DNA of 64,000 bases from Frigidibacter oleivorans (lineage in GTDB: Bacteria > Pseudomonadota > Alphaproteobacteria > Rhodobacterales > Rhodobacteraceae), in contig NZ_RJRZ01000001.1 of assembly GCF_003993775.1 (NCBI RefSeq), positions 310,001 to 374,000 on the forward strand, in the 5' to 3' direction. The notes under the pieces are model-generated. The model was not told the DNA's origin. It did no database searches and saw only the letters and a list, made by a program, of their open reading frames with translations. A program made the position numbers and the translations under genes. Position 1 is the first letter of the stretch; every line of letters starts with the position of its first letter. Positions 8,519 to 17,627 of this stretch are shown here, piece by piece.

Positions 8519-9002
8519 TCCCGCGCAGACCCTTCCTGTCGCCCCGGTTCGGCGTCGCCGTGACCCCGAAGATGCGGGCGTCGGGATTGGCCTCGCGCAC
8601 GCGGTCGATGATGCGGCGGTAGCTGTCGGCGACGGCATGGTGCGCCTCATCCACGACCAGCAGGTCGAGACGCGGCATGTCGGCAAGGTTCGAAGCCCGC
8701 GCCAGCGTCGGCACCATGGCGAAGGCGACCTGGCCGTTCCAGGATTTCTCGGTGGCGTCGATCACCGAAGTGGCGACGCCCGGCACCACGCGCTGGAACT
8801 TGGCGCGGTTCTGCGAAGTCAACTCGTCGCGATGCGCCAACACGCAGGCCTTCGCGCCGTCGCCGATCATCTCGCCGGTGACCGCCGAGAGCATGATGGT
8901 CTTGCCCGCGCCGGTGGGCGCCACACCCAGCGTGTTGCCGCGGGAGGCGAGCGCAGCCACGCTGCGCTCGACGAAGGTCTTTTGGCGGGGGCGCAGGCGC
9001 AT
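8496..9002 (-). pseudogene. DEAD/DEAH-box helicase, C-terminus lost at the IS junction
   Basis: The first ~160 residues of a superfamily 2 helicase are present: motif I APTGAGKT (residues 28-35), motif II VDEAH (117-121) and motif III TATPNRGD near 148. The frame then enters the right end of the IS and stops after eight IS-encoded codons. The second RecA lobe (motifs IV-VI), needed for activity, is missing. It is the last gene of the leftward phage-like module and lies 14 bases after the SSB-like gene; phages often place such a helicase beside AAA_24 and DUF669-type proteins. Confidence 0.75.
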
Positions 9003-9016
9003 GGCCGGTGTCTCCC

Positions 9017-9640
9017 TTACTGCGCCCAGCTCGGCCGACCGGCGGCGCCGGGGGCGGACGCGGGCTGGCTGGGCTGGGTGGCCGTGGCGGTCTGCTGCGG
9101 GGCCTGGCCCTGCGCCGGGGCGGCGGCGAACTGCGGCGCGACCGTGCCCATCAGCGCGGCGTAGTCGCGATGGTCGGGCGTGACCGCGGCGCGGATCTCG
9201 TTCTTGTCCTCGCCGTTGGTGTCGGTGCCGATGTCGATGCGGGCGACGAATTCGACCCCGTCGAGATCGCCGAACCCGTTGATGCGGCGGCGGGCCTGCG
9301 CCTCGGGCGAGTTGTCCTTGTCCGACACGCCGCGCGCCGAGTTGAGGATGCCGCGGATCAACCCGCGCCCCATGTTCGCCCAGTCCGGGCCCTTCGGGCT
9401 GTAGAGGCCGATCAGCGACCAGACCTTGCGCCGGGCGTAGGGCCCTTCGAGCACGGTATATTCGGCGTCCAGGTAGACGGCGCCGGTGGCGGCGCGGCGC
9501 GCCCAGCCGCCGGTCCAGCCCTGCGAGGGGTCGTCGAAGCCGCCGGGGCGGAGCGTCAGGCGCACCTTTGCGAGCGTGCCCTTCGGGATGACGTTTGTGT
9601 TGGATTGCGCGGAGTTGAAGTCGTTCCAGGGTCCGGACAT
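9017..9640 (-). CDS. Phage-type single-stranded-DNA-binding-like protein (DUF669-like)
   Basis: 207-residue protein starting MSGPWNDFNSAQSNTNVIPKG, which resembles the opening of DUF669 phage proteins (DF..A.....IP.GT). The central part (AEYTVLEGPYARRKVWSLIGLYSP) looks like a small beta-barrel. The last ~40 residues are a low-complexity Ala/Gln/Pro tail, as in many SSB proteins. It lies between an AAA_24 ATPase and a helicase, so a role in phage-style replication or annealing is inferred, not shown. Upstream is one of three copies of a shared promoter-like motif. Confidence 0.55.
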   Translation of the reverse strand: MSGPWNDFNSAQSNTNVIPKGTLAKVRLTLRPGGFDDPSQGWTGGWARRAATGAVYLDAEYTVLEGPYARRKVWSLIGLYSPKGPDWANMGRGLIRGILNSARGVSDKDNSPEAQARRRINGFGDLDGVEFVARIDIGTDTNGEDKNEIRAAVTPDHRDYAALMGTVAPQFAAAPAQGQAPQQTATATQPSQPASAPGAAGRPSWAQ

Positions 9641-9692
9641 TGCGCGGCTCCTTTCAGTTGGAGGATGGGACGCGCAGCGGCGTCAGTGGGGA

Positions 9693-9721
9693 AAAGCCAC
9701 CCCGGCGACCGGATCGGGACA
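9693..9721 (-). promoter_or_regulatory. Promoter-like motif TGTCCC-N17-GGCTTT, copy 1
   Basis: On the minus strand, TGTCCC (9721-9716), a 17-bp spacer beginning GATCCGG and GGCTTTT (9698-9692) sit about 52 bases before the SSB-like start. Copies at 11197-11225 (minus) and 13188-13216 (plus) have the same spacing and a similar distance to a start codon. Confidence 0.6.
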
Positions 9722-9741
9722 CCGGGCATGGCCTGAGGCGC

Positions 9742-10617
9742 TCAGCCATGGCCGGGCTCCTCAGCGGGCGCGGGATCGGCCGGGGTCACCGGCGGCCATG
9801 TCAGGCGTTCGGAGGCAGGCGCTGCGGGGCGCTGGATCTTCTCCATCAGCCGGCCGAGATGCGGGGCCTCGACCCTGTCGAGGCGGCCCGAGCGGTCCTT
9901 GGCCGGATAGCCCCAAGGGTTCAGCGTCTGGCAGACGAAGGCGCGCTGCGGCTGGCCGCCCGGGTCCGGGATGTCGGCCATGGTGATGACCTGATCGACG
10001 ATGCCCGGCAGTTCGAGCCCGGTCTTCGAGCCATCGATCTGCGGCTGGAAGACCTTGCGGTTGAAGTCGTCGAGCCGCTCGTCGAGGATGCCCACGAACC
10101 AGACATGCTTGCCGCGCGTGTGCTGCAGGTGGGTCAGCCAGCCGATCATCTCGCGGCCATGCAGCCCGTAGCCGCCGCGGATGTCGGGCTTGCCGGTCTT
10201 CTCCGAGAAGGCCTCTGGCTGGCCGCGACACCACTGGAAGCAGAGCCGCCCGGCGACGGTGATCGAGTCGATGAAGACGGTCTCGTATTTCCCGATCACC
10301 GCCGGATCGCCGTAGCGGCCGCAGACCTCGTCGAAATGCGCCTGGCTGTAGGGCTGATCCTCGCGCAGCGCCGGGTTCGGCCCGCCGATGAACACCGCAA
10401 AATCGCGGCATTCCTTCCAGGTGCGGGGACGGAGCGTGTCGATCTCCAGCCCCTCGACCGCCAGATCCCCGGCCTCGAGATCGAGGAAAAGCGTGGTCGA
10501 GGCGTTCAGCGTCCAGAGCAGGCTGGTCTTGCCGATGCCGGACCGGCCGAAGATGACGCCCTTGATGCCCTTACGCTGCGCGAGCCGTTCGTCGGCGCCG
10601 ATGATGGGAAGGGCCAT
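9742..10617 (-). CDS. AAA_24 (Sak4-like) phage ATPase
   Basis: 291-residue RecA-core ATPase resembling Pfam AAA_24, the family that includes Sak4-type phage single-strand annealing proteins. The Walker A motif is GRSGIGKT (residues 24-31). The Walker B-like strand is YETVFIDSITVAGR near 122, and a HVWFVGILDE strand follows. The last ~50 residues are Pro/Ala-rich. The ATG at 10617 overlaps the stop of the upstream small gene (TGATG). The neighbours (SSB-like protein, helicase) support a homologous-recombination or replication role. RecA/UvsX-like function is the alternative; annealing activity is inferred. Confidence 0.7.
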   Translation of the reverse strand: MALPIIGADERLAQRKGIKGVIFGRSGIGKTSLLWTLNASTTLFLDLEAGDLAVEGLEIDTLRPRTWKECRDFAVFIGGPNPALREDQPYSQAHFDEVCGRYGDPAVIGKYETVFIDSITVAGRLCFQWCRGQPEAFSEKTGKPDIRGGYGLHGREMIGWLTHLQHTRGKHVWFVGILDERLDDFNRKVFQPQIDGSKTGLELPGIVDQVITMADIPDPGGQPQRAFVCQTLNPWGYPAKDRSGRLDRVEAPHLGRLMEKIQRPAAPASERLTWPPVTPADPAPAEEPGHG

Positions 10618-10952
10618 CACTGGCCCTCCTTCTTCAGCACCGCCGTGGCGGCGCGGTCGGCGCCGACGCAGCCCGCTTCGCGAGCGAGCTTGTAGAGCCG
10701 CTTCAGCGCGTCGGCGCGGCGGTAAGCGGCCGTGCTCTCACGCTCCGCCTCCACGATCGCGAAGGCGATCTCGTCGACGGTCGCCTCGACGACCGGCAGC
10801 GGCTCGCGCGGCTCGTCTCCGGCGCGCTGCGGGAAGGCGATGGTTTCGGGGAGGTCTTCGAGCGCGTAGCTCGCCTTGCGAAGACGGGTGATGTCGTCCG
10901 GCTGGTCCGGCATGGCTTTTCTCCGTGGGATGAGGTGATCGAGGAGGCCCAT
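10617..10952 (-). CDS. Small hypothetical protein of the phage-like module
   Basis: Function not recognised. About 111 residues from the ATG at 10952, which overlaps the stop of the preceding gene (TGATG); an internal ATG at 10913 with a GGAG ribosome-binding site would give 98 residues. The protein is mainly helical, with a Glu/Ala-rich central part (VDEIAFAIVEAERES) and a basic helix (ALKRLYKLAREAG). The 3' end overlaps the AAA_24 start, so it is co-translated with it and may be an accessory of the recombination module. Confidence 0.6.
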   Translation of the reverse strand: MGLLDHLIPRRKAMPDQPDDITRLRKASYALEDLPETIAFPQRAGDEPREPLPVVEATVDEIAFAIVEAERESTAAYRRADALKRLYKLAREAGCVGADRAATAVLKKEGQ

Positions 10953-11146
10953 CACGCGGCCTCGCGGACGTCGGGCGCGGGCTCGGCGACGTAGATCGCC
11001 AGCAACGGCGTCCCGTCGGCATGGGCGCCGGCGTCCTCAATCTGATAGTTGCGGTTGGGCTCGCAGACCTCGGTCAGCTCCCAGCGGCGATAGAGCCCCG
11101 GAAGACGCCTGAAATCCTCGAGCGACAGATCGGCAGTGCGGTTCAT
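10952..11146 (-). CDS. Small hypothetical protein, first gene of the recombination operon
   Basis: 64 residues starting MNRTADLSLEDFRRLPGLYRR; no family recognised. It contains RRWELTEVCEPNRNYQIED and an acidic C-terminus. Fifty bases upstream of its ATG is copy 2 of the TGTCCC-N17-GGCTTT motif, so it is probably the first gene of the leftward unit leading to the AAA_24 ATPase. Its stop overlaps the next start. Confidence 0.55.
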   Translation of the reverse strand: MNRTADLSLEDFRRLPGLYRRWELTEVCEPNRNYQIEDAGAHADGTPLLAIYVAEPAPDVREAA

Positions 11147-11196
11147 GCGTGTCTGCTTTCGGTTGGAGGGAAGGCGCTCGGGGCGCTCGAATGGGA

Positions 11197-11225
11197 AAAG
11201 CCATCGGCGGGACCGGATCGGGACA
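11197..11225 (-). promoter_or_regulatory. Promoter-like motif TGTCCC-N17-GGCTTT, copy 2
   Basis: Minus strand: TGTCCC (11225-11220), a 17-bp spacer beginning GATCCGG and GGCTTTT (11202-11196), about 50 bases before the ATG at 11146. Sequence similarity to copy 1 continues downstream (CCC after the motif; CTCCAAC near the ribosome-binding region). Confidence 0.6.
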
Positions 11226-11230
11226 TCCGC

Positions 11231-11953
11231 TCAGGGGATGTCCTCGAGGGCGTCGTGCAGCCGGCGCATGGCGCGCTGGTACCGCTTGCGGGCGGCGGCC
11301 TCGGTCAGGCCCAGCTCGACCGCGACTTCCGCCTGCGAGAAGCCTTCGATCGCCACACGGATCACCAGCAGCGCGTCGTCGCCGAGCAGCTTCCGCACGG
11401 CGCCGTTCAGCCGTGCGTACCCGGCCGCGCCGATCCCGCTGTCGCCGCTGTCCGCCACCTCGTCGAGATCGGCGCCGCTGGCGAGATGTTCGCGCACCGT
11501 GTCGCGCCGGCGCATGCGGATCATGTCGCGCTCGACGTTGCGCAGCACTGTGGCCGCGATCCAGTTGACGCGCCCAAGGTCGAGGCTGCGGACCGCCTCG
11601 GTGGTGCGCGCCAGCACGTCGGACGCGACCTCGTCGGCGGTGCCGAGACTGCGCCAGAGCGACCGGCGCCGGATGGCGTCGAGGCCGGGCCAGAGTGCCA
11701 GCAACAGCATCGTCAGGGCGCAGTCGGACGCGGGCCCGTCGCCCTGCGCCGCCCTGACGAGCGCGGAGAGGATCAGGTTTTTCCGGGCGGGATCGCCGGG
11801 GGTGCTATGCAGCCCGTCCAGCAGGGCCGCCGGATCGCGGAACGGCGCTAAGGCGGCCTGCGTGCGCCGGATGGCGTCGAAACTGCGTTGGAAGTGAAGC
11901 TTGGAAGATGAATCCGTAAGGTGATCGCGGATCGCGTGCCACGCGATGGACAT
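11231..11953 (-). CDS. Sigma-70 region-4-like protein of the mobile module
   Basis: 240-residue protein. The C-terminus (GFSQAEVAVELGLTEAAARKRYQRAMRRL, residues ~205-233; cited in two parts, GFSQAEVAVELGLT and EAAARKRYQRAMRRL) is a canonical sigma-70 region 4 helix-turn-helix. The middle part (RVNWIAATVLRNVERDMIRMRRR) resembles a region-2-like helix with basic residues. It is longer and more divergent than ordinary ECF factors, so it could be a phage-type sigma factor or only a DNA-binding regulator. Three copies of a non-canonical promoter-like motif in the same module make it a candidate to recognise them (inference). A stem-loop lies directly before its ATG. Confidence 0.6.
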   Translation of the reverse strand: MSIAWHAIRDHLTDSSSKLHFQRSFDAIRRTQAALAPFRDPAALLDGLHSTPGDPARKNLILSALVRAAQGDGPASDCALTMLLLALWPGLDAIRRRSLWRSLGTADEVASDVLARTTEAVRSLDLGRVNWIAATVLRNVERDMIRMRRRDTVREHLASGADLDEVADSGDSGIGAAGYARLNGAVRKLLGDDALLVIRVAIEGFSQAEVAVELGLTEAAARKRYQRAMRRLHDALEDIP

Positions 11954-11954
11954 T

Positions 11955-11981
11955 GGACGCCTGCCTTGCGGCCAGGCGTCC
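11955..11981 (-). promoter_or_regulatory. Stem-loop directly before the sigma-like gene
   Basis: GGACGCCTG and CAGGCGTCC form a perfect 9-bp stem, one base before the ATG at 11953 in the mRNA. The only Shine-Dalgarno-like bases (AAGG) lie in the nine-base loop. The structure would place the ribosome-binding site in a hairpin loop and could control translation of the regulator. Confidence 0.5.
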
Positions 11982-12063
11982 GGCGCCTTCTCGTGGCCAG
12001 GTCAGGACGTCGCGCGTCTCTTGGGTTTCAGAGGGTTGGGTGGGGGCGCGCGTTGCCGCGCGC

Positions 12064-12303
12064 TTACGGCTTGTTCGTCACGTTCAGCGACCCGCAGCCG
12101 GGACAGGTCGCAAGCACCGGAAACCCGACGACATAATCGAGGGGCTTCCGGCGGATCTGCATCTGACTGCCGTTGGTCTTGCCGAGGAGCCTCCCGCAGT
12201 CATGGCACCGCCACTCCCGCGTGAATTCGGCGTCCATGGCGCCGGCTCCGCCCCCAAAAGGGCGACGCGACCGATCGATGCTGTGTTTGGAATGTTGGTT
12301 CAT
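12064..12303 (-). CDS. Com-like zinc-finger protein
   Basis: 79-residue protein with two CxxC knuckles: WRCHDCGRLLG (residues ~32-42) and ATCPGCGSLNV near the C-terminus, about 33 residues apart. This is the arrangement of the Mu-type Com family, small zinc-finger proteins that in phage Mu activate translation of mom by opening an mRNA structure. A comparable RNA- or DNA-binding role is possible. No mom gene is seen. The neighbouring hairpin before the sigma-like gene is an obvious candidate target, but this is speculation. Confidence 0.65.
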   Translation of the reverse strand: MNQHSKHSIDRSRRPFGGGAGAMDAEFTREWRCHDCGRLLGKTNGSQMQIRRKPLDYVVGFPVLATCPGCGSLNVTNKP

Positions 12304-12412
12304 CCGGCGCCTTCCTTCGTGGCCTTCGAAAAACTGGACGTGCGGGATCGTTCGAAGCAGCGCATCTTGCTGCTTCGTGGTGAGGTCTTCAGGTGGACTG
12401 GATCAGTCGGGC

Positions 12413-12922
12413 TTAGCTGGGGGCGTCCTTGTCAGCCCCCGTCTTCTTCTTGGGACGCCAGCCGGGAGAGGCAGCAGCCTTCCGGCTCTTGCGCGCCAAC
12501 TCGCGCGCCTCGCGGAACTCGGGTTCGATTTCGGCGAGTTTGTCGACGAGGCCCTGCAGGTCGTACATATTGGTCTGCCTTCCGCCGTGTTCGCCGTAGC
12601 GCTCGTGCCGACGCAGGAGCCCTTCGTTTTCCAGGTCGGTGATGTACCGCTGAACCTGGCGCTCGCTGATGCCGAGGCGGGAGGAAAGCTCCTTCTTGCT
12701 CGGGTACGGCTTGCGGGCGGCATCCCACCAGTGGTCGATGATCTGCAGCAGCACGGCGAGCTGAGACGGGTTCAGATGCAGCCGACGTTGCGCACGCAGC
12801 AGCAACGAGGGGATCATGCAGAAACCCTGCTCCATCACCTTCCCGCCCCACTTGTCCGCATTGGCGGATCGGCGCTGCTTCTTGGGCGGGGCTTCCGTTT
12901 CTGATTGATTCTGTTCGGTCAT
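12413..12922 (-). CDS. Winged-helix (HTH_36-type) protein of the mobile module
   Basis: 169 residues from the ATG at 12922, which is preceded by CAAGGAGAACACAA. After a polar N-terminus, residues ~60-120 form a winged helix (NPSQLAVLLQIIDHW, PSKKELSSRLGISERQVQRY, LENEGLLRRHERYG). This layout is common in phage and plasmid replication-initiation or replication-associated proteins. The C-terminus is basic (KKKTG). It starts the leftward gene set and faces the rightward recombinase operon across a 327-bp divergent region. Confidence 0.65.
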   Translation of the reverse strand: MTEQNQSETEAPPKKQRRSANADKWGGKVMEQGFCMIPSLLLRAQRRLHLNPSQLAVLLQIIDHWWDAARKPYPSKKELSSRLGISERQVQRYITDLENEGLLRRHERYGEHGGRQTNMYDLQGLVDKLAEIEPEFREARELARKSRKAAASPGWRPKKKTGADKDAPS

Positions 12923-13249
12923 TTGTGTTCTCCTTGCCTCATAAATGCAGCCTGCCGGGGCTCCACACAAGGCTCGGAAAGTGGACGTTTGTGTCCTGGG
13001 GGTGCAGACACACGCATCCAGTCCCCCAAGTCGTCCGCGTCTCCTGATTAAGACGTCAGTTACGCAGGAGAACGTGAAGGCGCATAACAAGCATATGGAA
13101 CCCCGGGACACGGATGACCTATGGGGGGCCCCTTGAGGCCGGTTTATGCGGCTCGGATTCCCGGTATCAGGCTCTTCTGACGGCAGCTGTCCCGATCAGG
13201 CCGACCACTTGGCTTTTCTCTCTCAGAGCGCGCTGCAGCCAAGCGCCGC
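12923..13249 (+). other. Divergent intergenic region of the mobile module
   Basis: 327 bases between the winged-helix gene (leftward) and the recombinase operon (rightward). It holds copy 3 of the TGTCCC-N17-GGCTTT motif (13188-13216). On the left side an inverted GTCC/GGAC-rich segment and a CTGCATTTATG stretch may contain the leftward promoter. No convincing gene is seen; the short frames here are not GC3-biased. Confidence 0.5.
13188..13216 (+). promoter_or_regulatory. Promoter-like motif TGTCCC-N17-GGCTTT, copy 3
   Basis: TGTCCC (13188-13193), a 17-bp spacer beginning GATCAGG and GGCTTTT (13211-13217), 33 bases before the ATG at 13250. It points rightward, towards the recombinase operon, whereas copies 1 and 2 point leftward. 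Confidence 0.6.
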
Positions 13250-13468
13250 ATGACGGAGACCAAGTTGAAACGCCCAAATCCGCTCCCGCCCGACCAGATG
13301 ACCCCCGCAGAACGCCGCGCCGAGCTGTGCGGCCTGCTGGCGCTCGGGCTGGTTCGGTTGCGGATGCGGGACGGGGGCGAAGTATCTGACGACACCGGAG
13401 AACGCTGCCTACACTATCCGCCCGACCAATGCCGTCATGCAACTCCAACTCACCGGAGAAATGCATGA
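13250..13468 (+). CDS. Small hypothetical protein, first gene of the recombinase operon
   Basis: 72 residues with the segment MTPAERRAELCGLLALGLVRLR near residues 17-38 (cited as MTPAERRAELCGLL and ALGLVRLR). Short proteins of this kind commonly precede DUF2924-recombinase pairs in alphaproteobacterial mobile elements. Function unknown; the helix might bind DNA or a partner. The stop overlaps the DUF2924 start (ATGA at 13465). Confidence 0.65.
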   Translation: MTETKLKRPNPLPPDQMTPAERRAELCGLLALGLVRLRMRDGGEVSDDTGERCLHYPPDQCRHATPTHRRNA

Positions 13469-14004
13469 ACAAGCCCGATCCCATCCCCGTGCGCCTGGCC
13501 GCGCTCAAGACCACGCCGACGCCCGACCTGAAGAAACAGTGGCGCGACCTGTTCGACAGCGAGCCGCCGCCCTTCAACCGGCGCTACCTGGAGTCCCGCC
13601 TGGCCTATCGCATCCAGGAACTGGCCTATGGCGGGCTGAAGCCGGAGACGATCCGGCGGATTGAACGGCTGGGCGAGGAGCTGGACGGCGGCGACAGGAA
13701 GAAGCGCGGCATCCGCGCCGACCGCGACCGCCCCATCACCGGCACGCGGCTGCTGCGCGAATGGCACGGCGTCGAGCAGATTGTCACCGTCACCGCCGAC
13801 GGCTTCGAATGGCAGGGGCGGCCCTACAAGTCGCTGTCCGCCATCGCCCGCGCGATCACCGGCACGCGTTGGAACGGGTGGGTCTTCTTCGGGCTCAAGA
13901 ACCACAGGGGGGTGAGCGGCGGTGGCCGAAGGCCAGCGGACGATCCAGTGGATCGTTCGCAGCCGCGAACGCCCGGAGCGCGAACGGAGGGCCGGGAGAC
14001 ATGA
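13465..14004 (+). CDS. DUF2924 domain protein
   Basis: 179 residues from the ATG at 13465, preceded by CCGGAGAAATGC. The family pattern is visible: DLKKQWRDLFDSEPPPFNRR near residue 18, YLESRLAYRIQELAYGG and, towards the C-terminus, GTRLLREWHG, VTADGFEWQGRPYKSLSAIA and ITGTRWNGWVFFGL. DUF2924 proteins almost always precede a large serine recombinase and are presumed accessory to it, perhaps as a recombination directionality or DNA-binding factor. Both its junctions are 4-base ATGA overlaps. Confidence 0.88.
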   Translation: MNKPDPIPVRLAALKTTPTPDLKKQWRDLFDSEPPPFNRRYLESRLAYRIQELAYGGLKPETIRRIERLGEELDGGDRKKRGIRADRDRPITGTRLLREWHGVEQIVTVTADGFEWQGRPYKSLSAIARAITGTRWNGWVFFGLKNHRGVSGGGRRPADDPVDRSQPRTPGARTEGRET

Positions 14005-15326
14005 CGAAGCCGCCCGAAAAATCGAAGGTCGTCCGCAAGCTGCGGTGCGCCGTCTACACCCGAAAATCCTCCGAGGAAGGGCTGGAACAGGAGTTCAACA
14101 GCCTCCACGCCCAGCGCGAGGCCTGCGAGGCGTACATCGCCAGCCAGCGCTCCGAGGGCTGGGTGCTGGTCCGCGATCAGTATGACGACGGCGGCATTTC
14201 CGGCGGCACGCTGGAGCGACCCGGCCTGAAGCGGCTGTTGGAGGACATCGAGGACGGGCTGGTCGATGTCGTCGTCGTCTACAAGATCGACCGCCTCAGC
14301 CGGTCGCTGGCCGATTTCGCCAAGCTGGTCGAGGTCTTCGACCGCAATGGCGTGACCTTCGTCTCGGTCACGCAGTCGTTCAACACGACCACGTCCATGG
14401 GGCGGCTGACGCTGAACATCCTGCTGTCCTTCGCCCAGTTCGAGCGCGAAGTGACGGCCGAACGCATCCGCGACAAGGTCGCCGCGAGCCGAAAGAAGGG
14501 CATGTGGATGGGGGGCGTGCCGCCCCATGGTTATCGGGTGGAAGCCCGGAAGCTGATCACCGACGATGAGGCGGCCGAACAGGTCCGCTGGATCTTCGCC
14601 CGCTTCCTCGAGATCGGGTCCTGCACGGAACTGGCGCGAGAGGTCGGCGCACGCGGCATCCGGACGCCGCGCGGCAACCGGATAGACAAGAAATACATCT
14701 ATCGGATGCTGAGCAACCGCGCCTACATCGGCGAGGCGGTCCACAAGGGCGAGTGCTATCCCGGCGAGCACGACGCGATCATCGACCGCGCGACGTGGGA
14801 CCGCGTCCACGCCATCCTGCAGGAAAGCCCCCGAAAACGCGCCGCGCGCACCCGCGCCGACACGCCCGCGCTGCTGAAGGGGCTGCTCTTCGGCCCCGAT
14901 GGCGCCGCGTTCTCGCCAACCCACACCCGCAAGGGCGGACGGCTGTACCGCTACTACGTCAGCCAGACGGTGTTGAAACACGGCGCCGGATCATGCCCAG
15001 TCGGCCGTGTGCCCGCGGGCGAGATCGAGGCCGCCGTGATCGACCAGCTTCGCGCTGTGTTCCGCCAGCCGGAGATTGTTGCGGGGACCTGGAAGGCGGC
15101 CCGCGCCGACGTCACCGACATCACCGAGGCCGACGCCCGTTCGGCCCTCCAGCAGCTCGATCCGCTGTGGGACGAACTGTTCCCCGCCGAGCAGGCGCGC
15201 ATCTTGGCGCTGCTGGTCGCGCGCGTGGACATCGGCACGAACGGTCTCAACGTCCGTCTGCGGGTGGACGGCCTCGGCGGCCTCACGCGCGAGATGCTGG
15301 CTGACAGCAGGAGCGCGGCGGCATGA
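14001..15326 (+). CDS. Large serine recombinase
   Basis: 441-residue site-specific recombinase. The resolvase catalytic domain begins with VYTRKSSEEG (nucleophile Ser near 23-24), followed by DDGGISGGTLERPGL and VVYKIDRLSRSLADF with the conserved arginine, then FAQFEREVTAERIRDK. The recombinase domain (PHGYRVE, RGIRTPRGNRIDKKYIY, NRAYIGEAVHKGECY) and a beta-rich C-terminal domain follow. It probably integrates or excises the phage-like element; no att pair could be identified. It is co-translated with DUF2924 and with the following HTH gene. Confidence 0.92.
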   Translation: MTKPPEKSKVVRKLRCAVYTRKSSEEGLEQEFNSLHAQREACEAYIASQRSEGWVLVRDQYDDGGISGGTLERPGLKRLLEDIEDGLVDVVVVYKIDRLSRSLADFAKLVEVFDRNGVTFVSVTQSFNTTTSMGRLTLNILLSFAQFEREVTAERIRDKVAASRKKGMWMGGVPPHGYRVEARKLITDDEAAEQVRWIFARFLEIGSCTELAREVGARGIRTPRGNRIDKKYIYRMLSNRAYIGEAVHKGECYPGEHDAIIDRATWDRVHAILQESPRKRAARTRADTPALLKGLLFGPDGAAFSPTHTRKGGRLYRYYVSQTVLKHGAGSCPVGRVPAGEIEAAVIDQLRAVFRQPEIVAGTWKAARADVTDITEADARSALQQLDPLWDELFPAEQARILALLVARVDIGTNGLNVRLRVDGLGGLTREMLADSRSAAA

Positions 15327-15757
15327 CTCGCGGGACGCCGATCCCCGAGACTGTGACGCTCCACGTCCCGTTCCGCGTCGTGAAGCGCGGCGGGCGCAAG
15401 GAAATGCAGTTGCCAGAAGGCGGGACGCGCCCGGCGAGGACCGACAGCACGCTGGTCAAGGCGCTGGCGCGTGCATTCCGCTGGAAGCGGATGCTGGAAT
15501 CGGGCGAGTTCGCCTCCATTGCCGAACTGGCCGAACGTGAGGGGATTGCCTCCTCCTATCTGACCCGCGTCCTTCGCCTGACGCTGCTGGCACCGGACAT
15601 CGTCGAAGCGATACTGGACGGCAGACACGGGCCAGCGGTGACGTTGGCGCGCCTTATGGAGCCGCTCTCGCTAGAGTGGGCGGCACAGGGTTCGTCGCTT
15701 CGACAGGCTGAATTGCCTCCGAACCACTATGCAGCGGGGTGCACCCTGAGGGATTGA
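15323..15757 (+). CDS. HTH protein following the serine recombinase
   Basis: 144 residues, ATGA overlap with the recombinase. The N-terminal third ([20 protein letters not shown]) is basic. A helix-turn-helix of the KorB/ParB type follows ([20 protein letters not shown] near residue 64, then [15 protein letters not shown]). Proteins of this type regularly follow DUF2924-recombinase pairs. It could be an excisionase-like directionality factor or an autoregulator (inference). Its stop codon lies inside the -35 element of the hsdM promoter. Confidence 0.75.
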   Translation: MTRGTPIPETVTLHVPFRVVKRGGRKEMQLPEGGTRPARTDSTLVKALARAFRWKRMLESGEFASIAELAEREGIASSYLTRVLRLTLLAPDIVEAILDGRHGPAVTLARLMEPLSLEWAAQGSSLRQAELPPNHYAAGCTLRD

Positions 15758-15782
15758 CCCACTGCGAAGTATAGCATATATA
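15754..15782 (+). promoter_or_regulatory. hsdM promoter, leaderless geometry
   Basis: TTGACC (15754-15759), a 17-bp spacer and TATATA (15777-15782) match the sigma-70 consensus well. The -10 element ends six bases before the hsdM ATG (15789), so transcription should start at or within a base or two of the A of the ATG. No ribosome-binding site precedes hsdM, which fits a leaderless mRNA. The AT-rich imperfect palindrome around GTATAGCATATATAAC could be an operator for the HTH encoded by hsdM itself. Confidence 0.65.
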
Positions 15783-15788
15783 ACAAAC

Positions 15789-17626
<1,838 letters not shown>

Positions 17627-17627
<1 letters not shown>

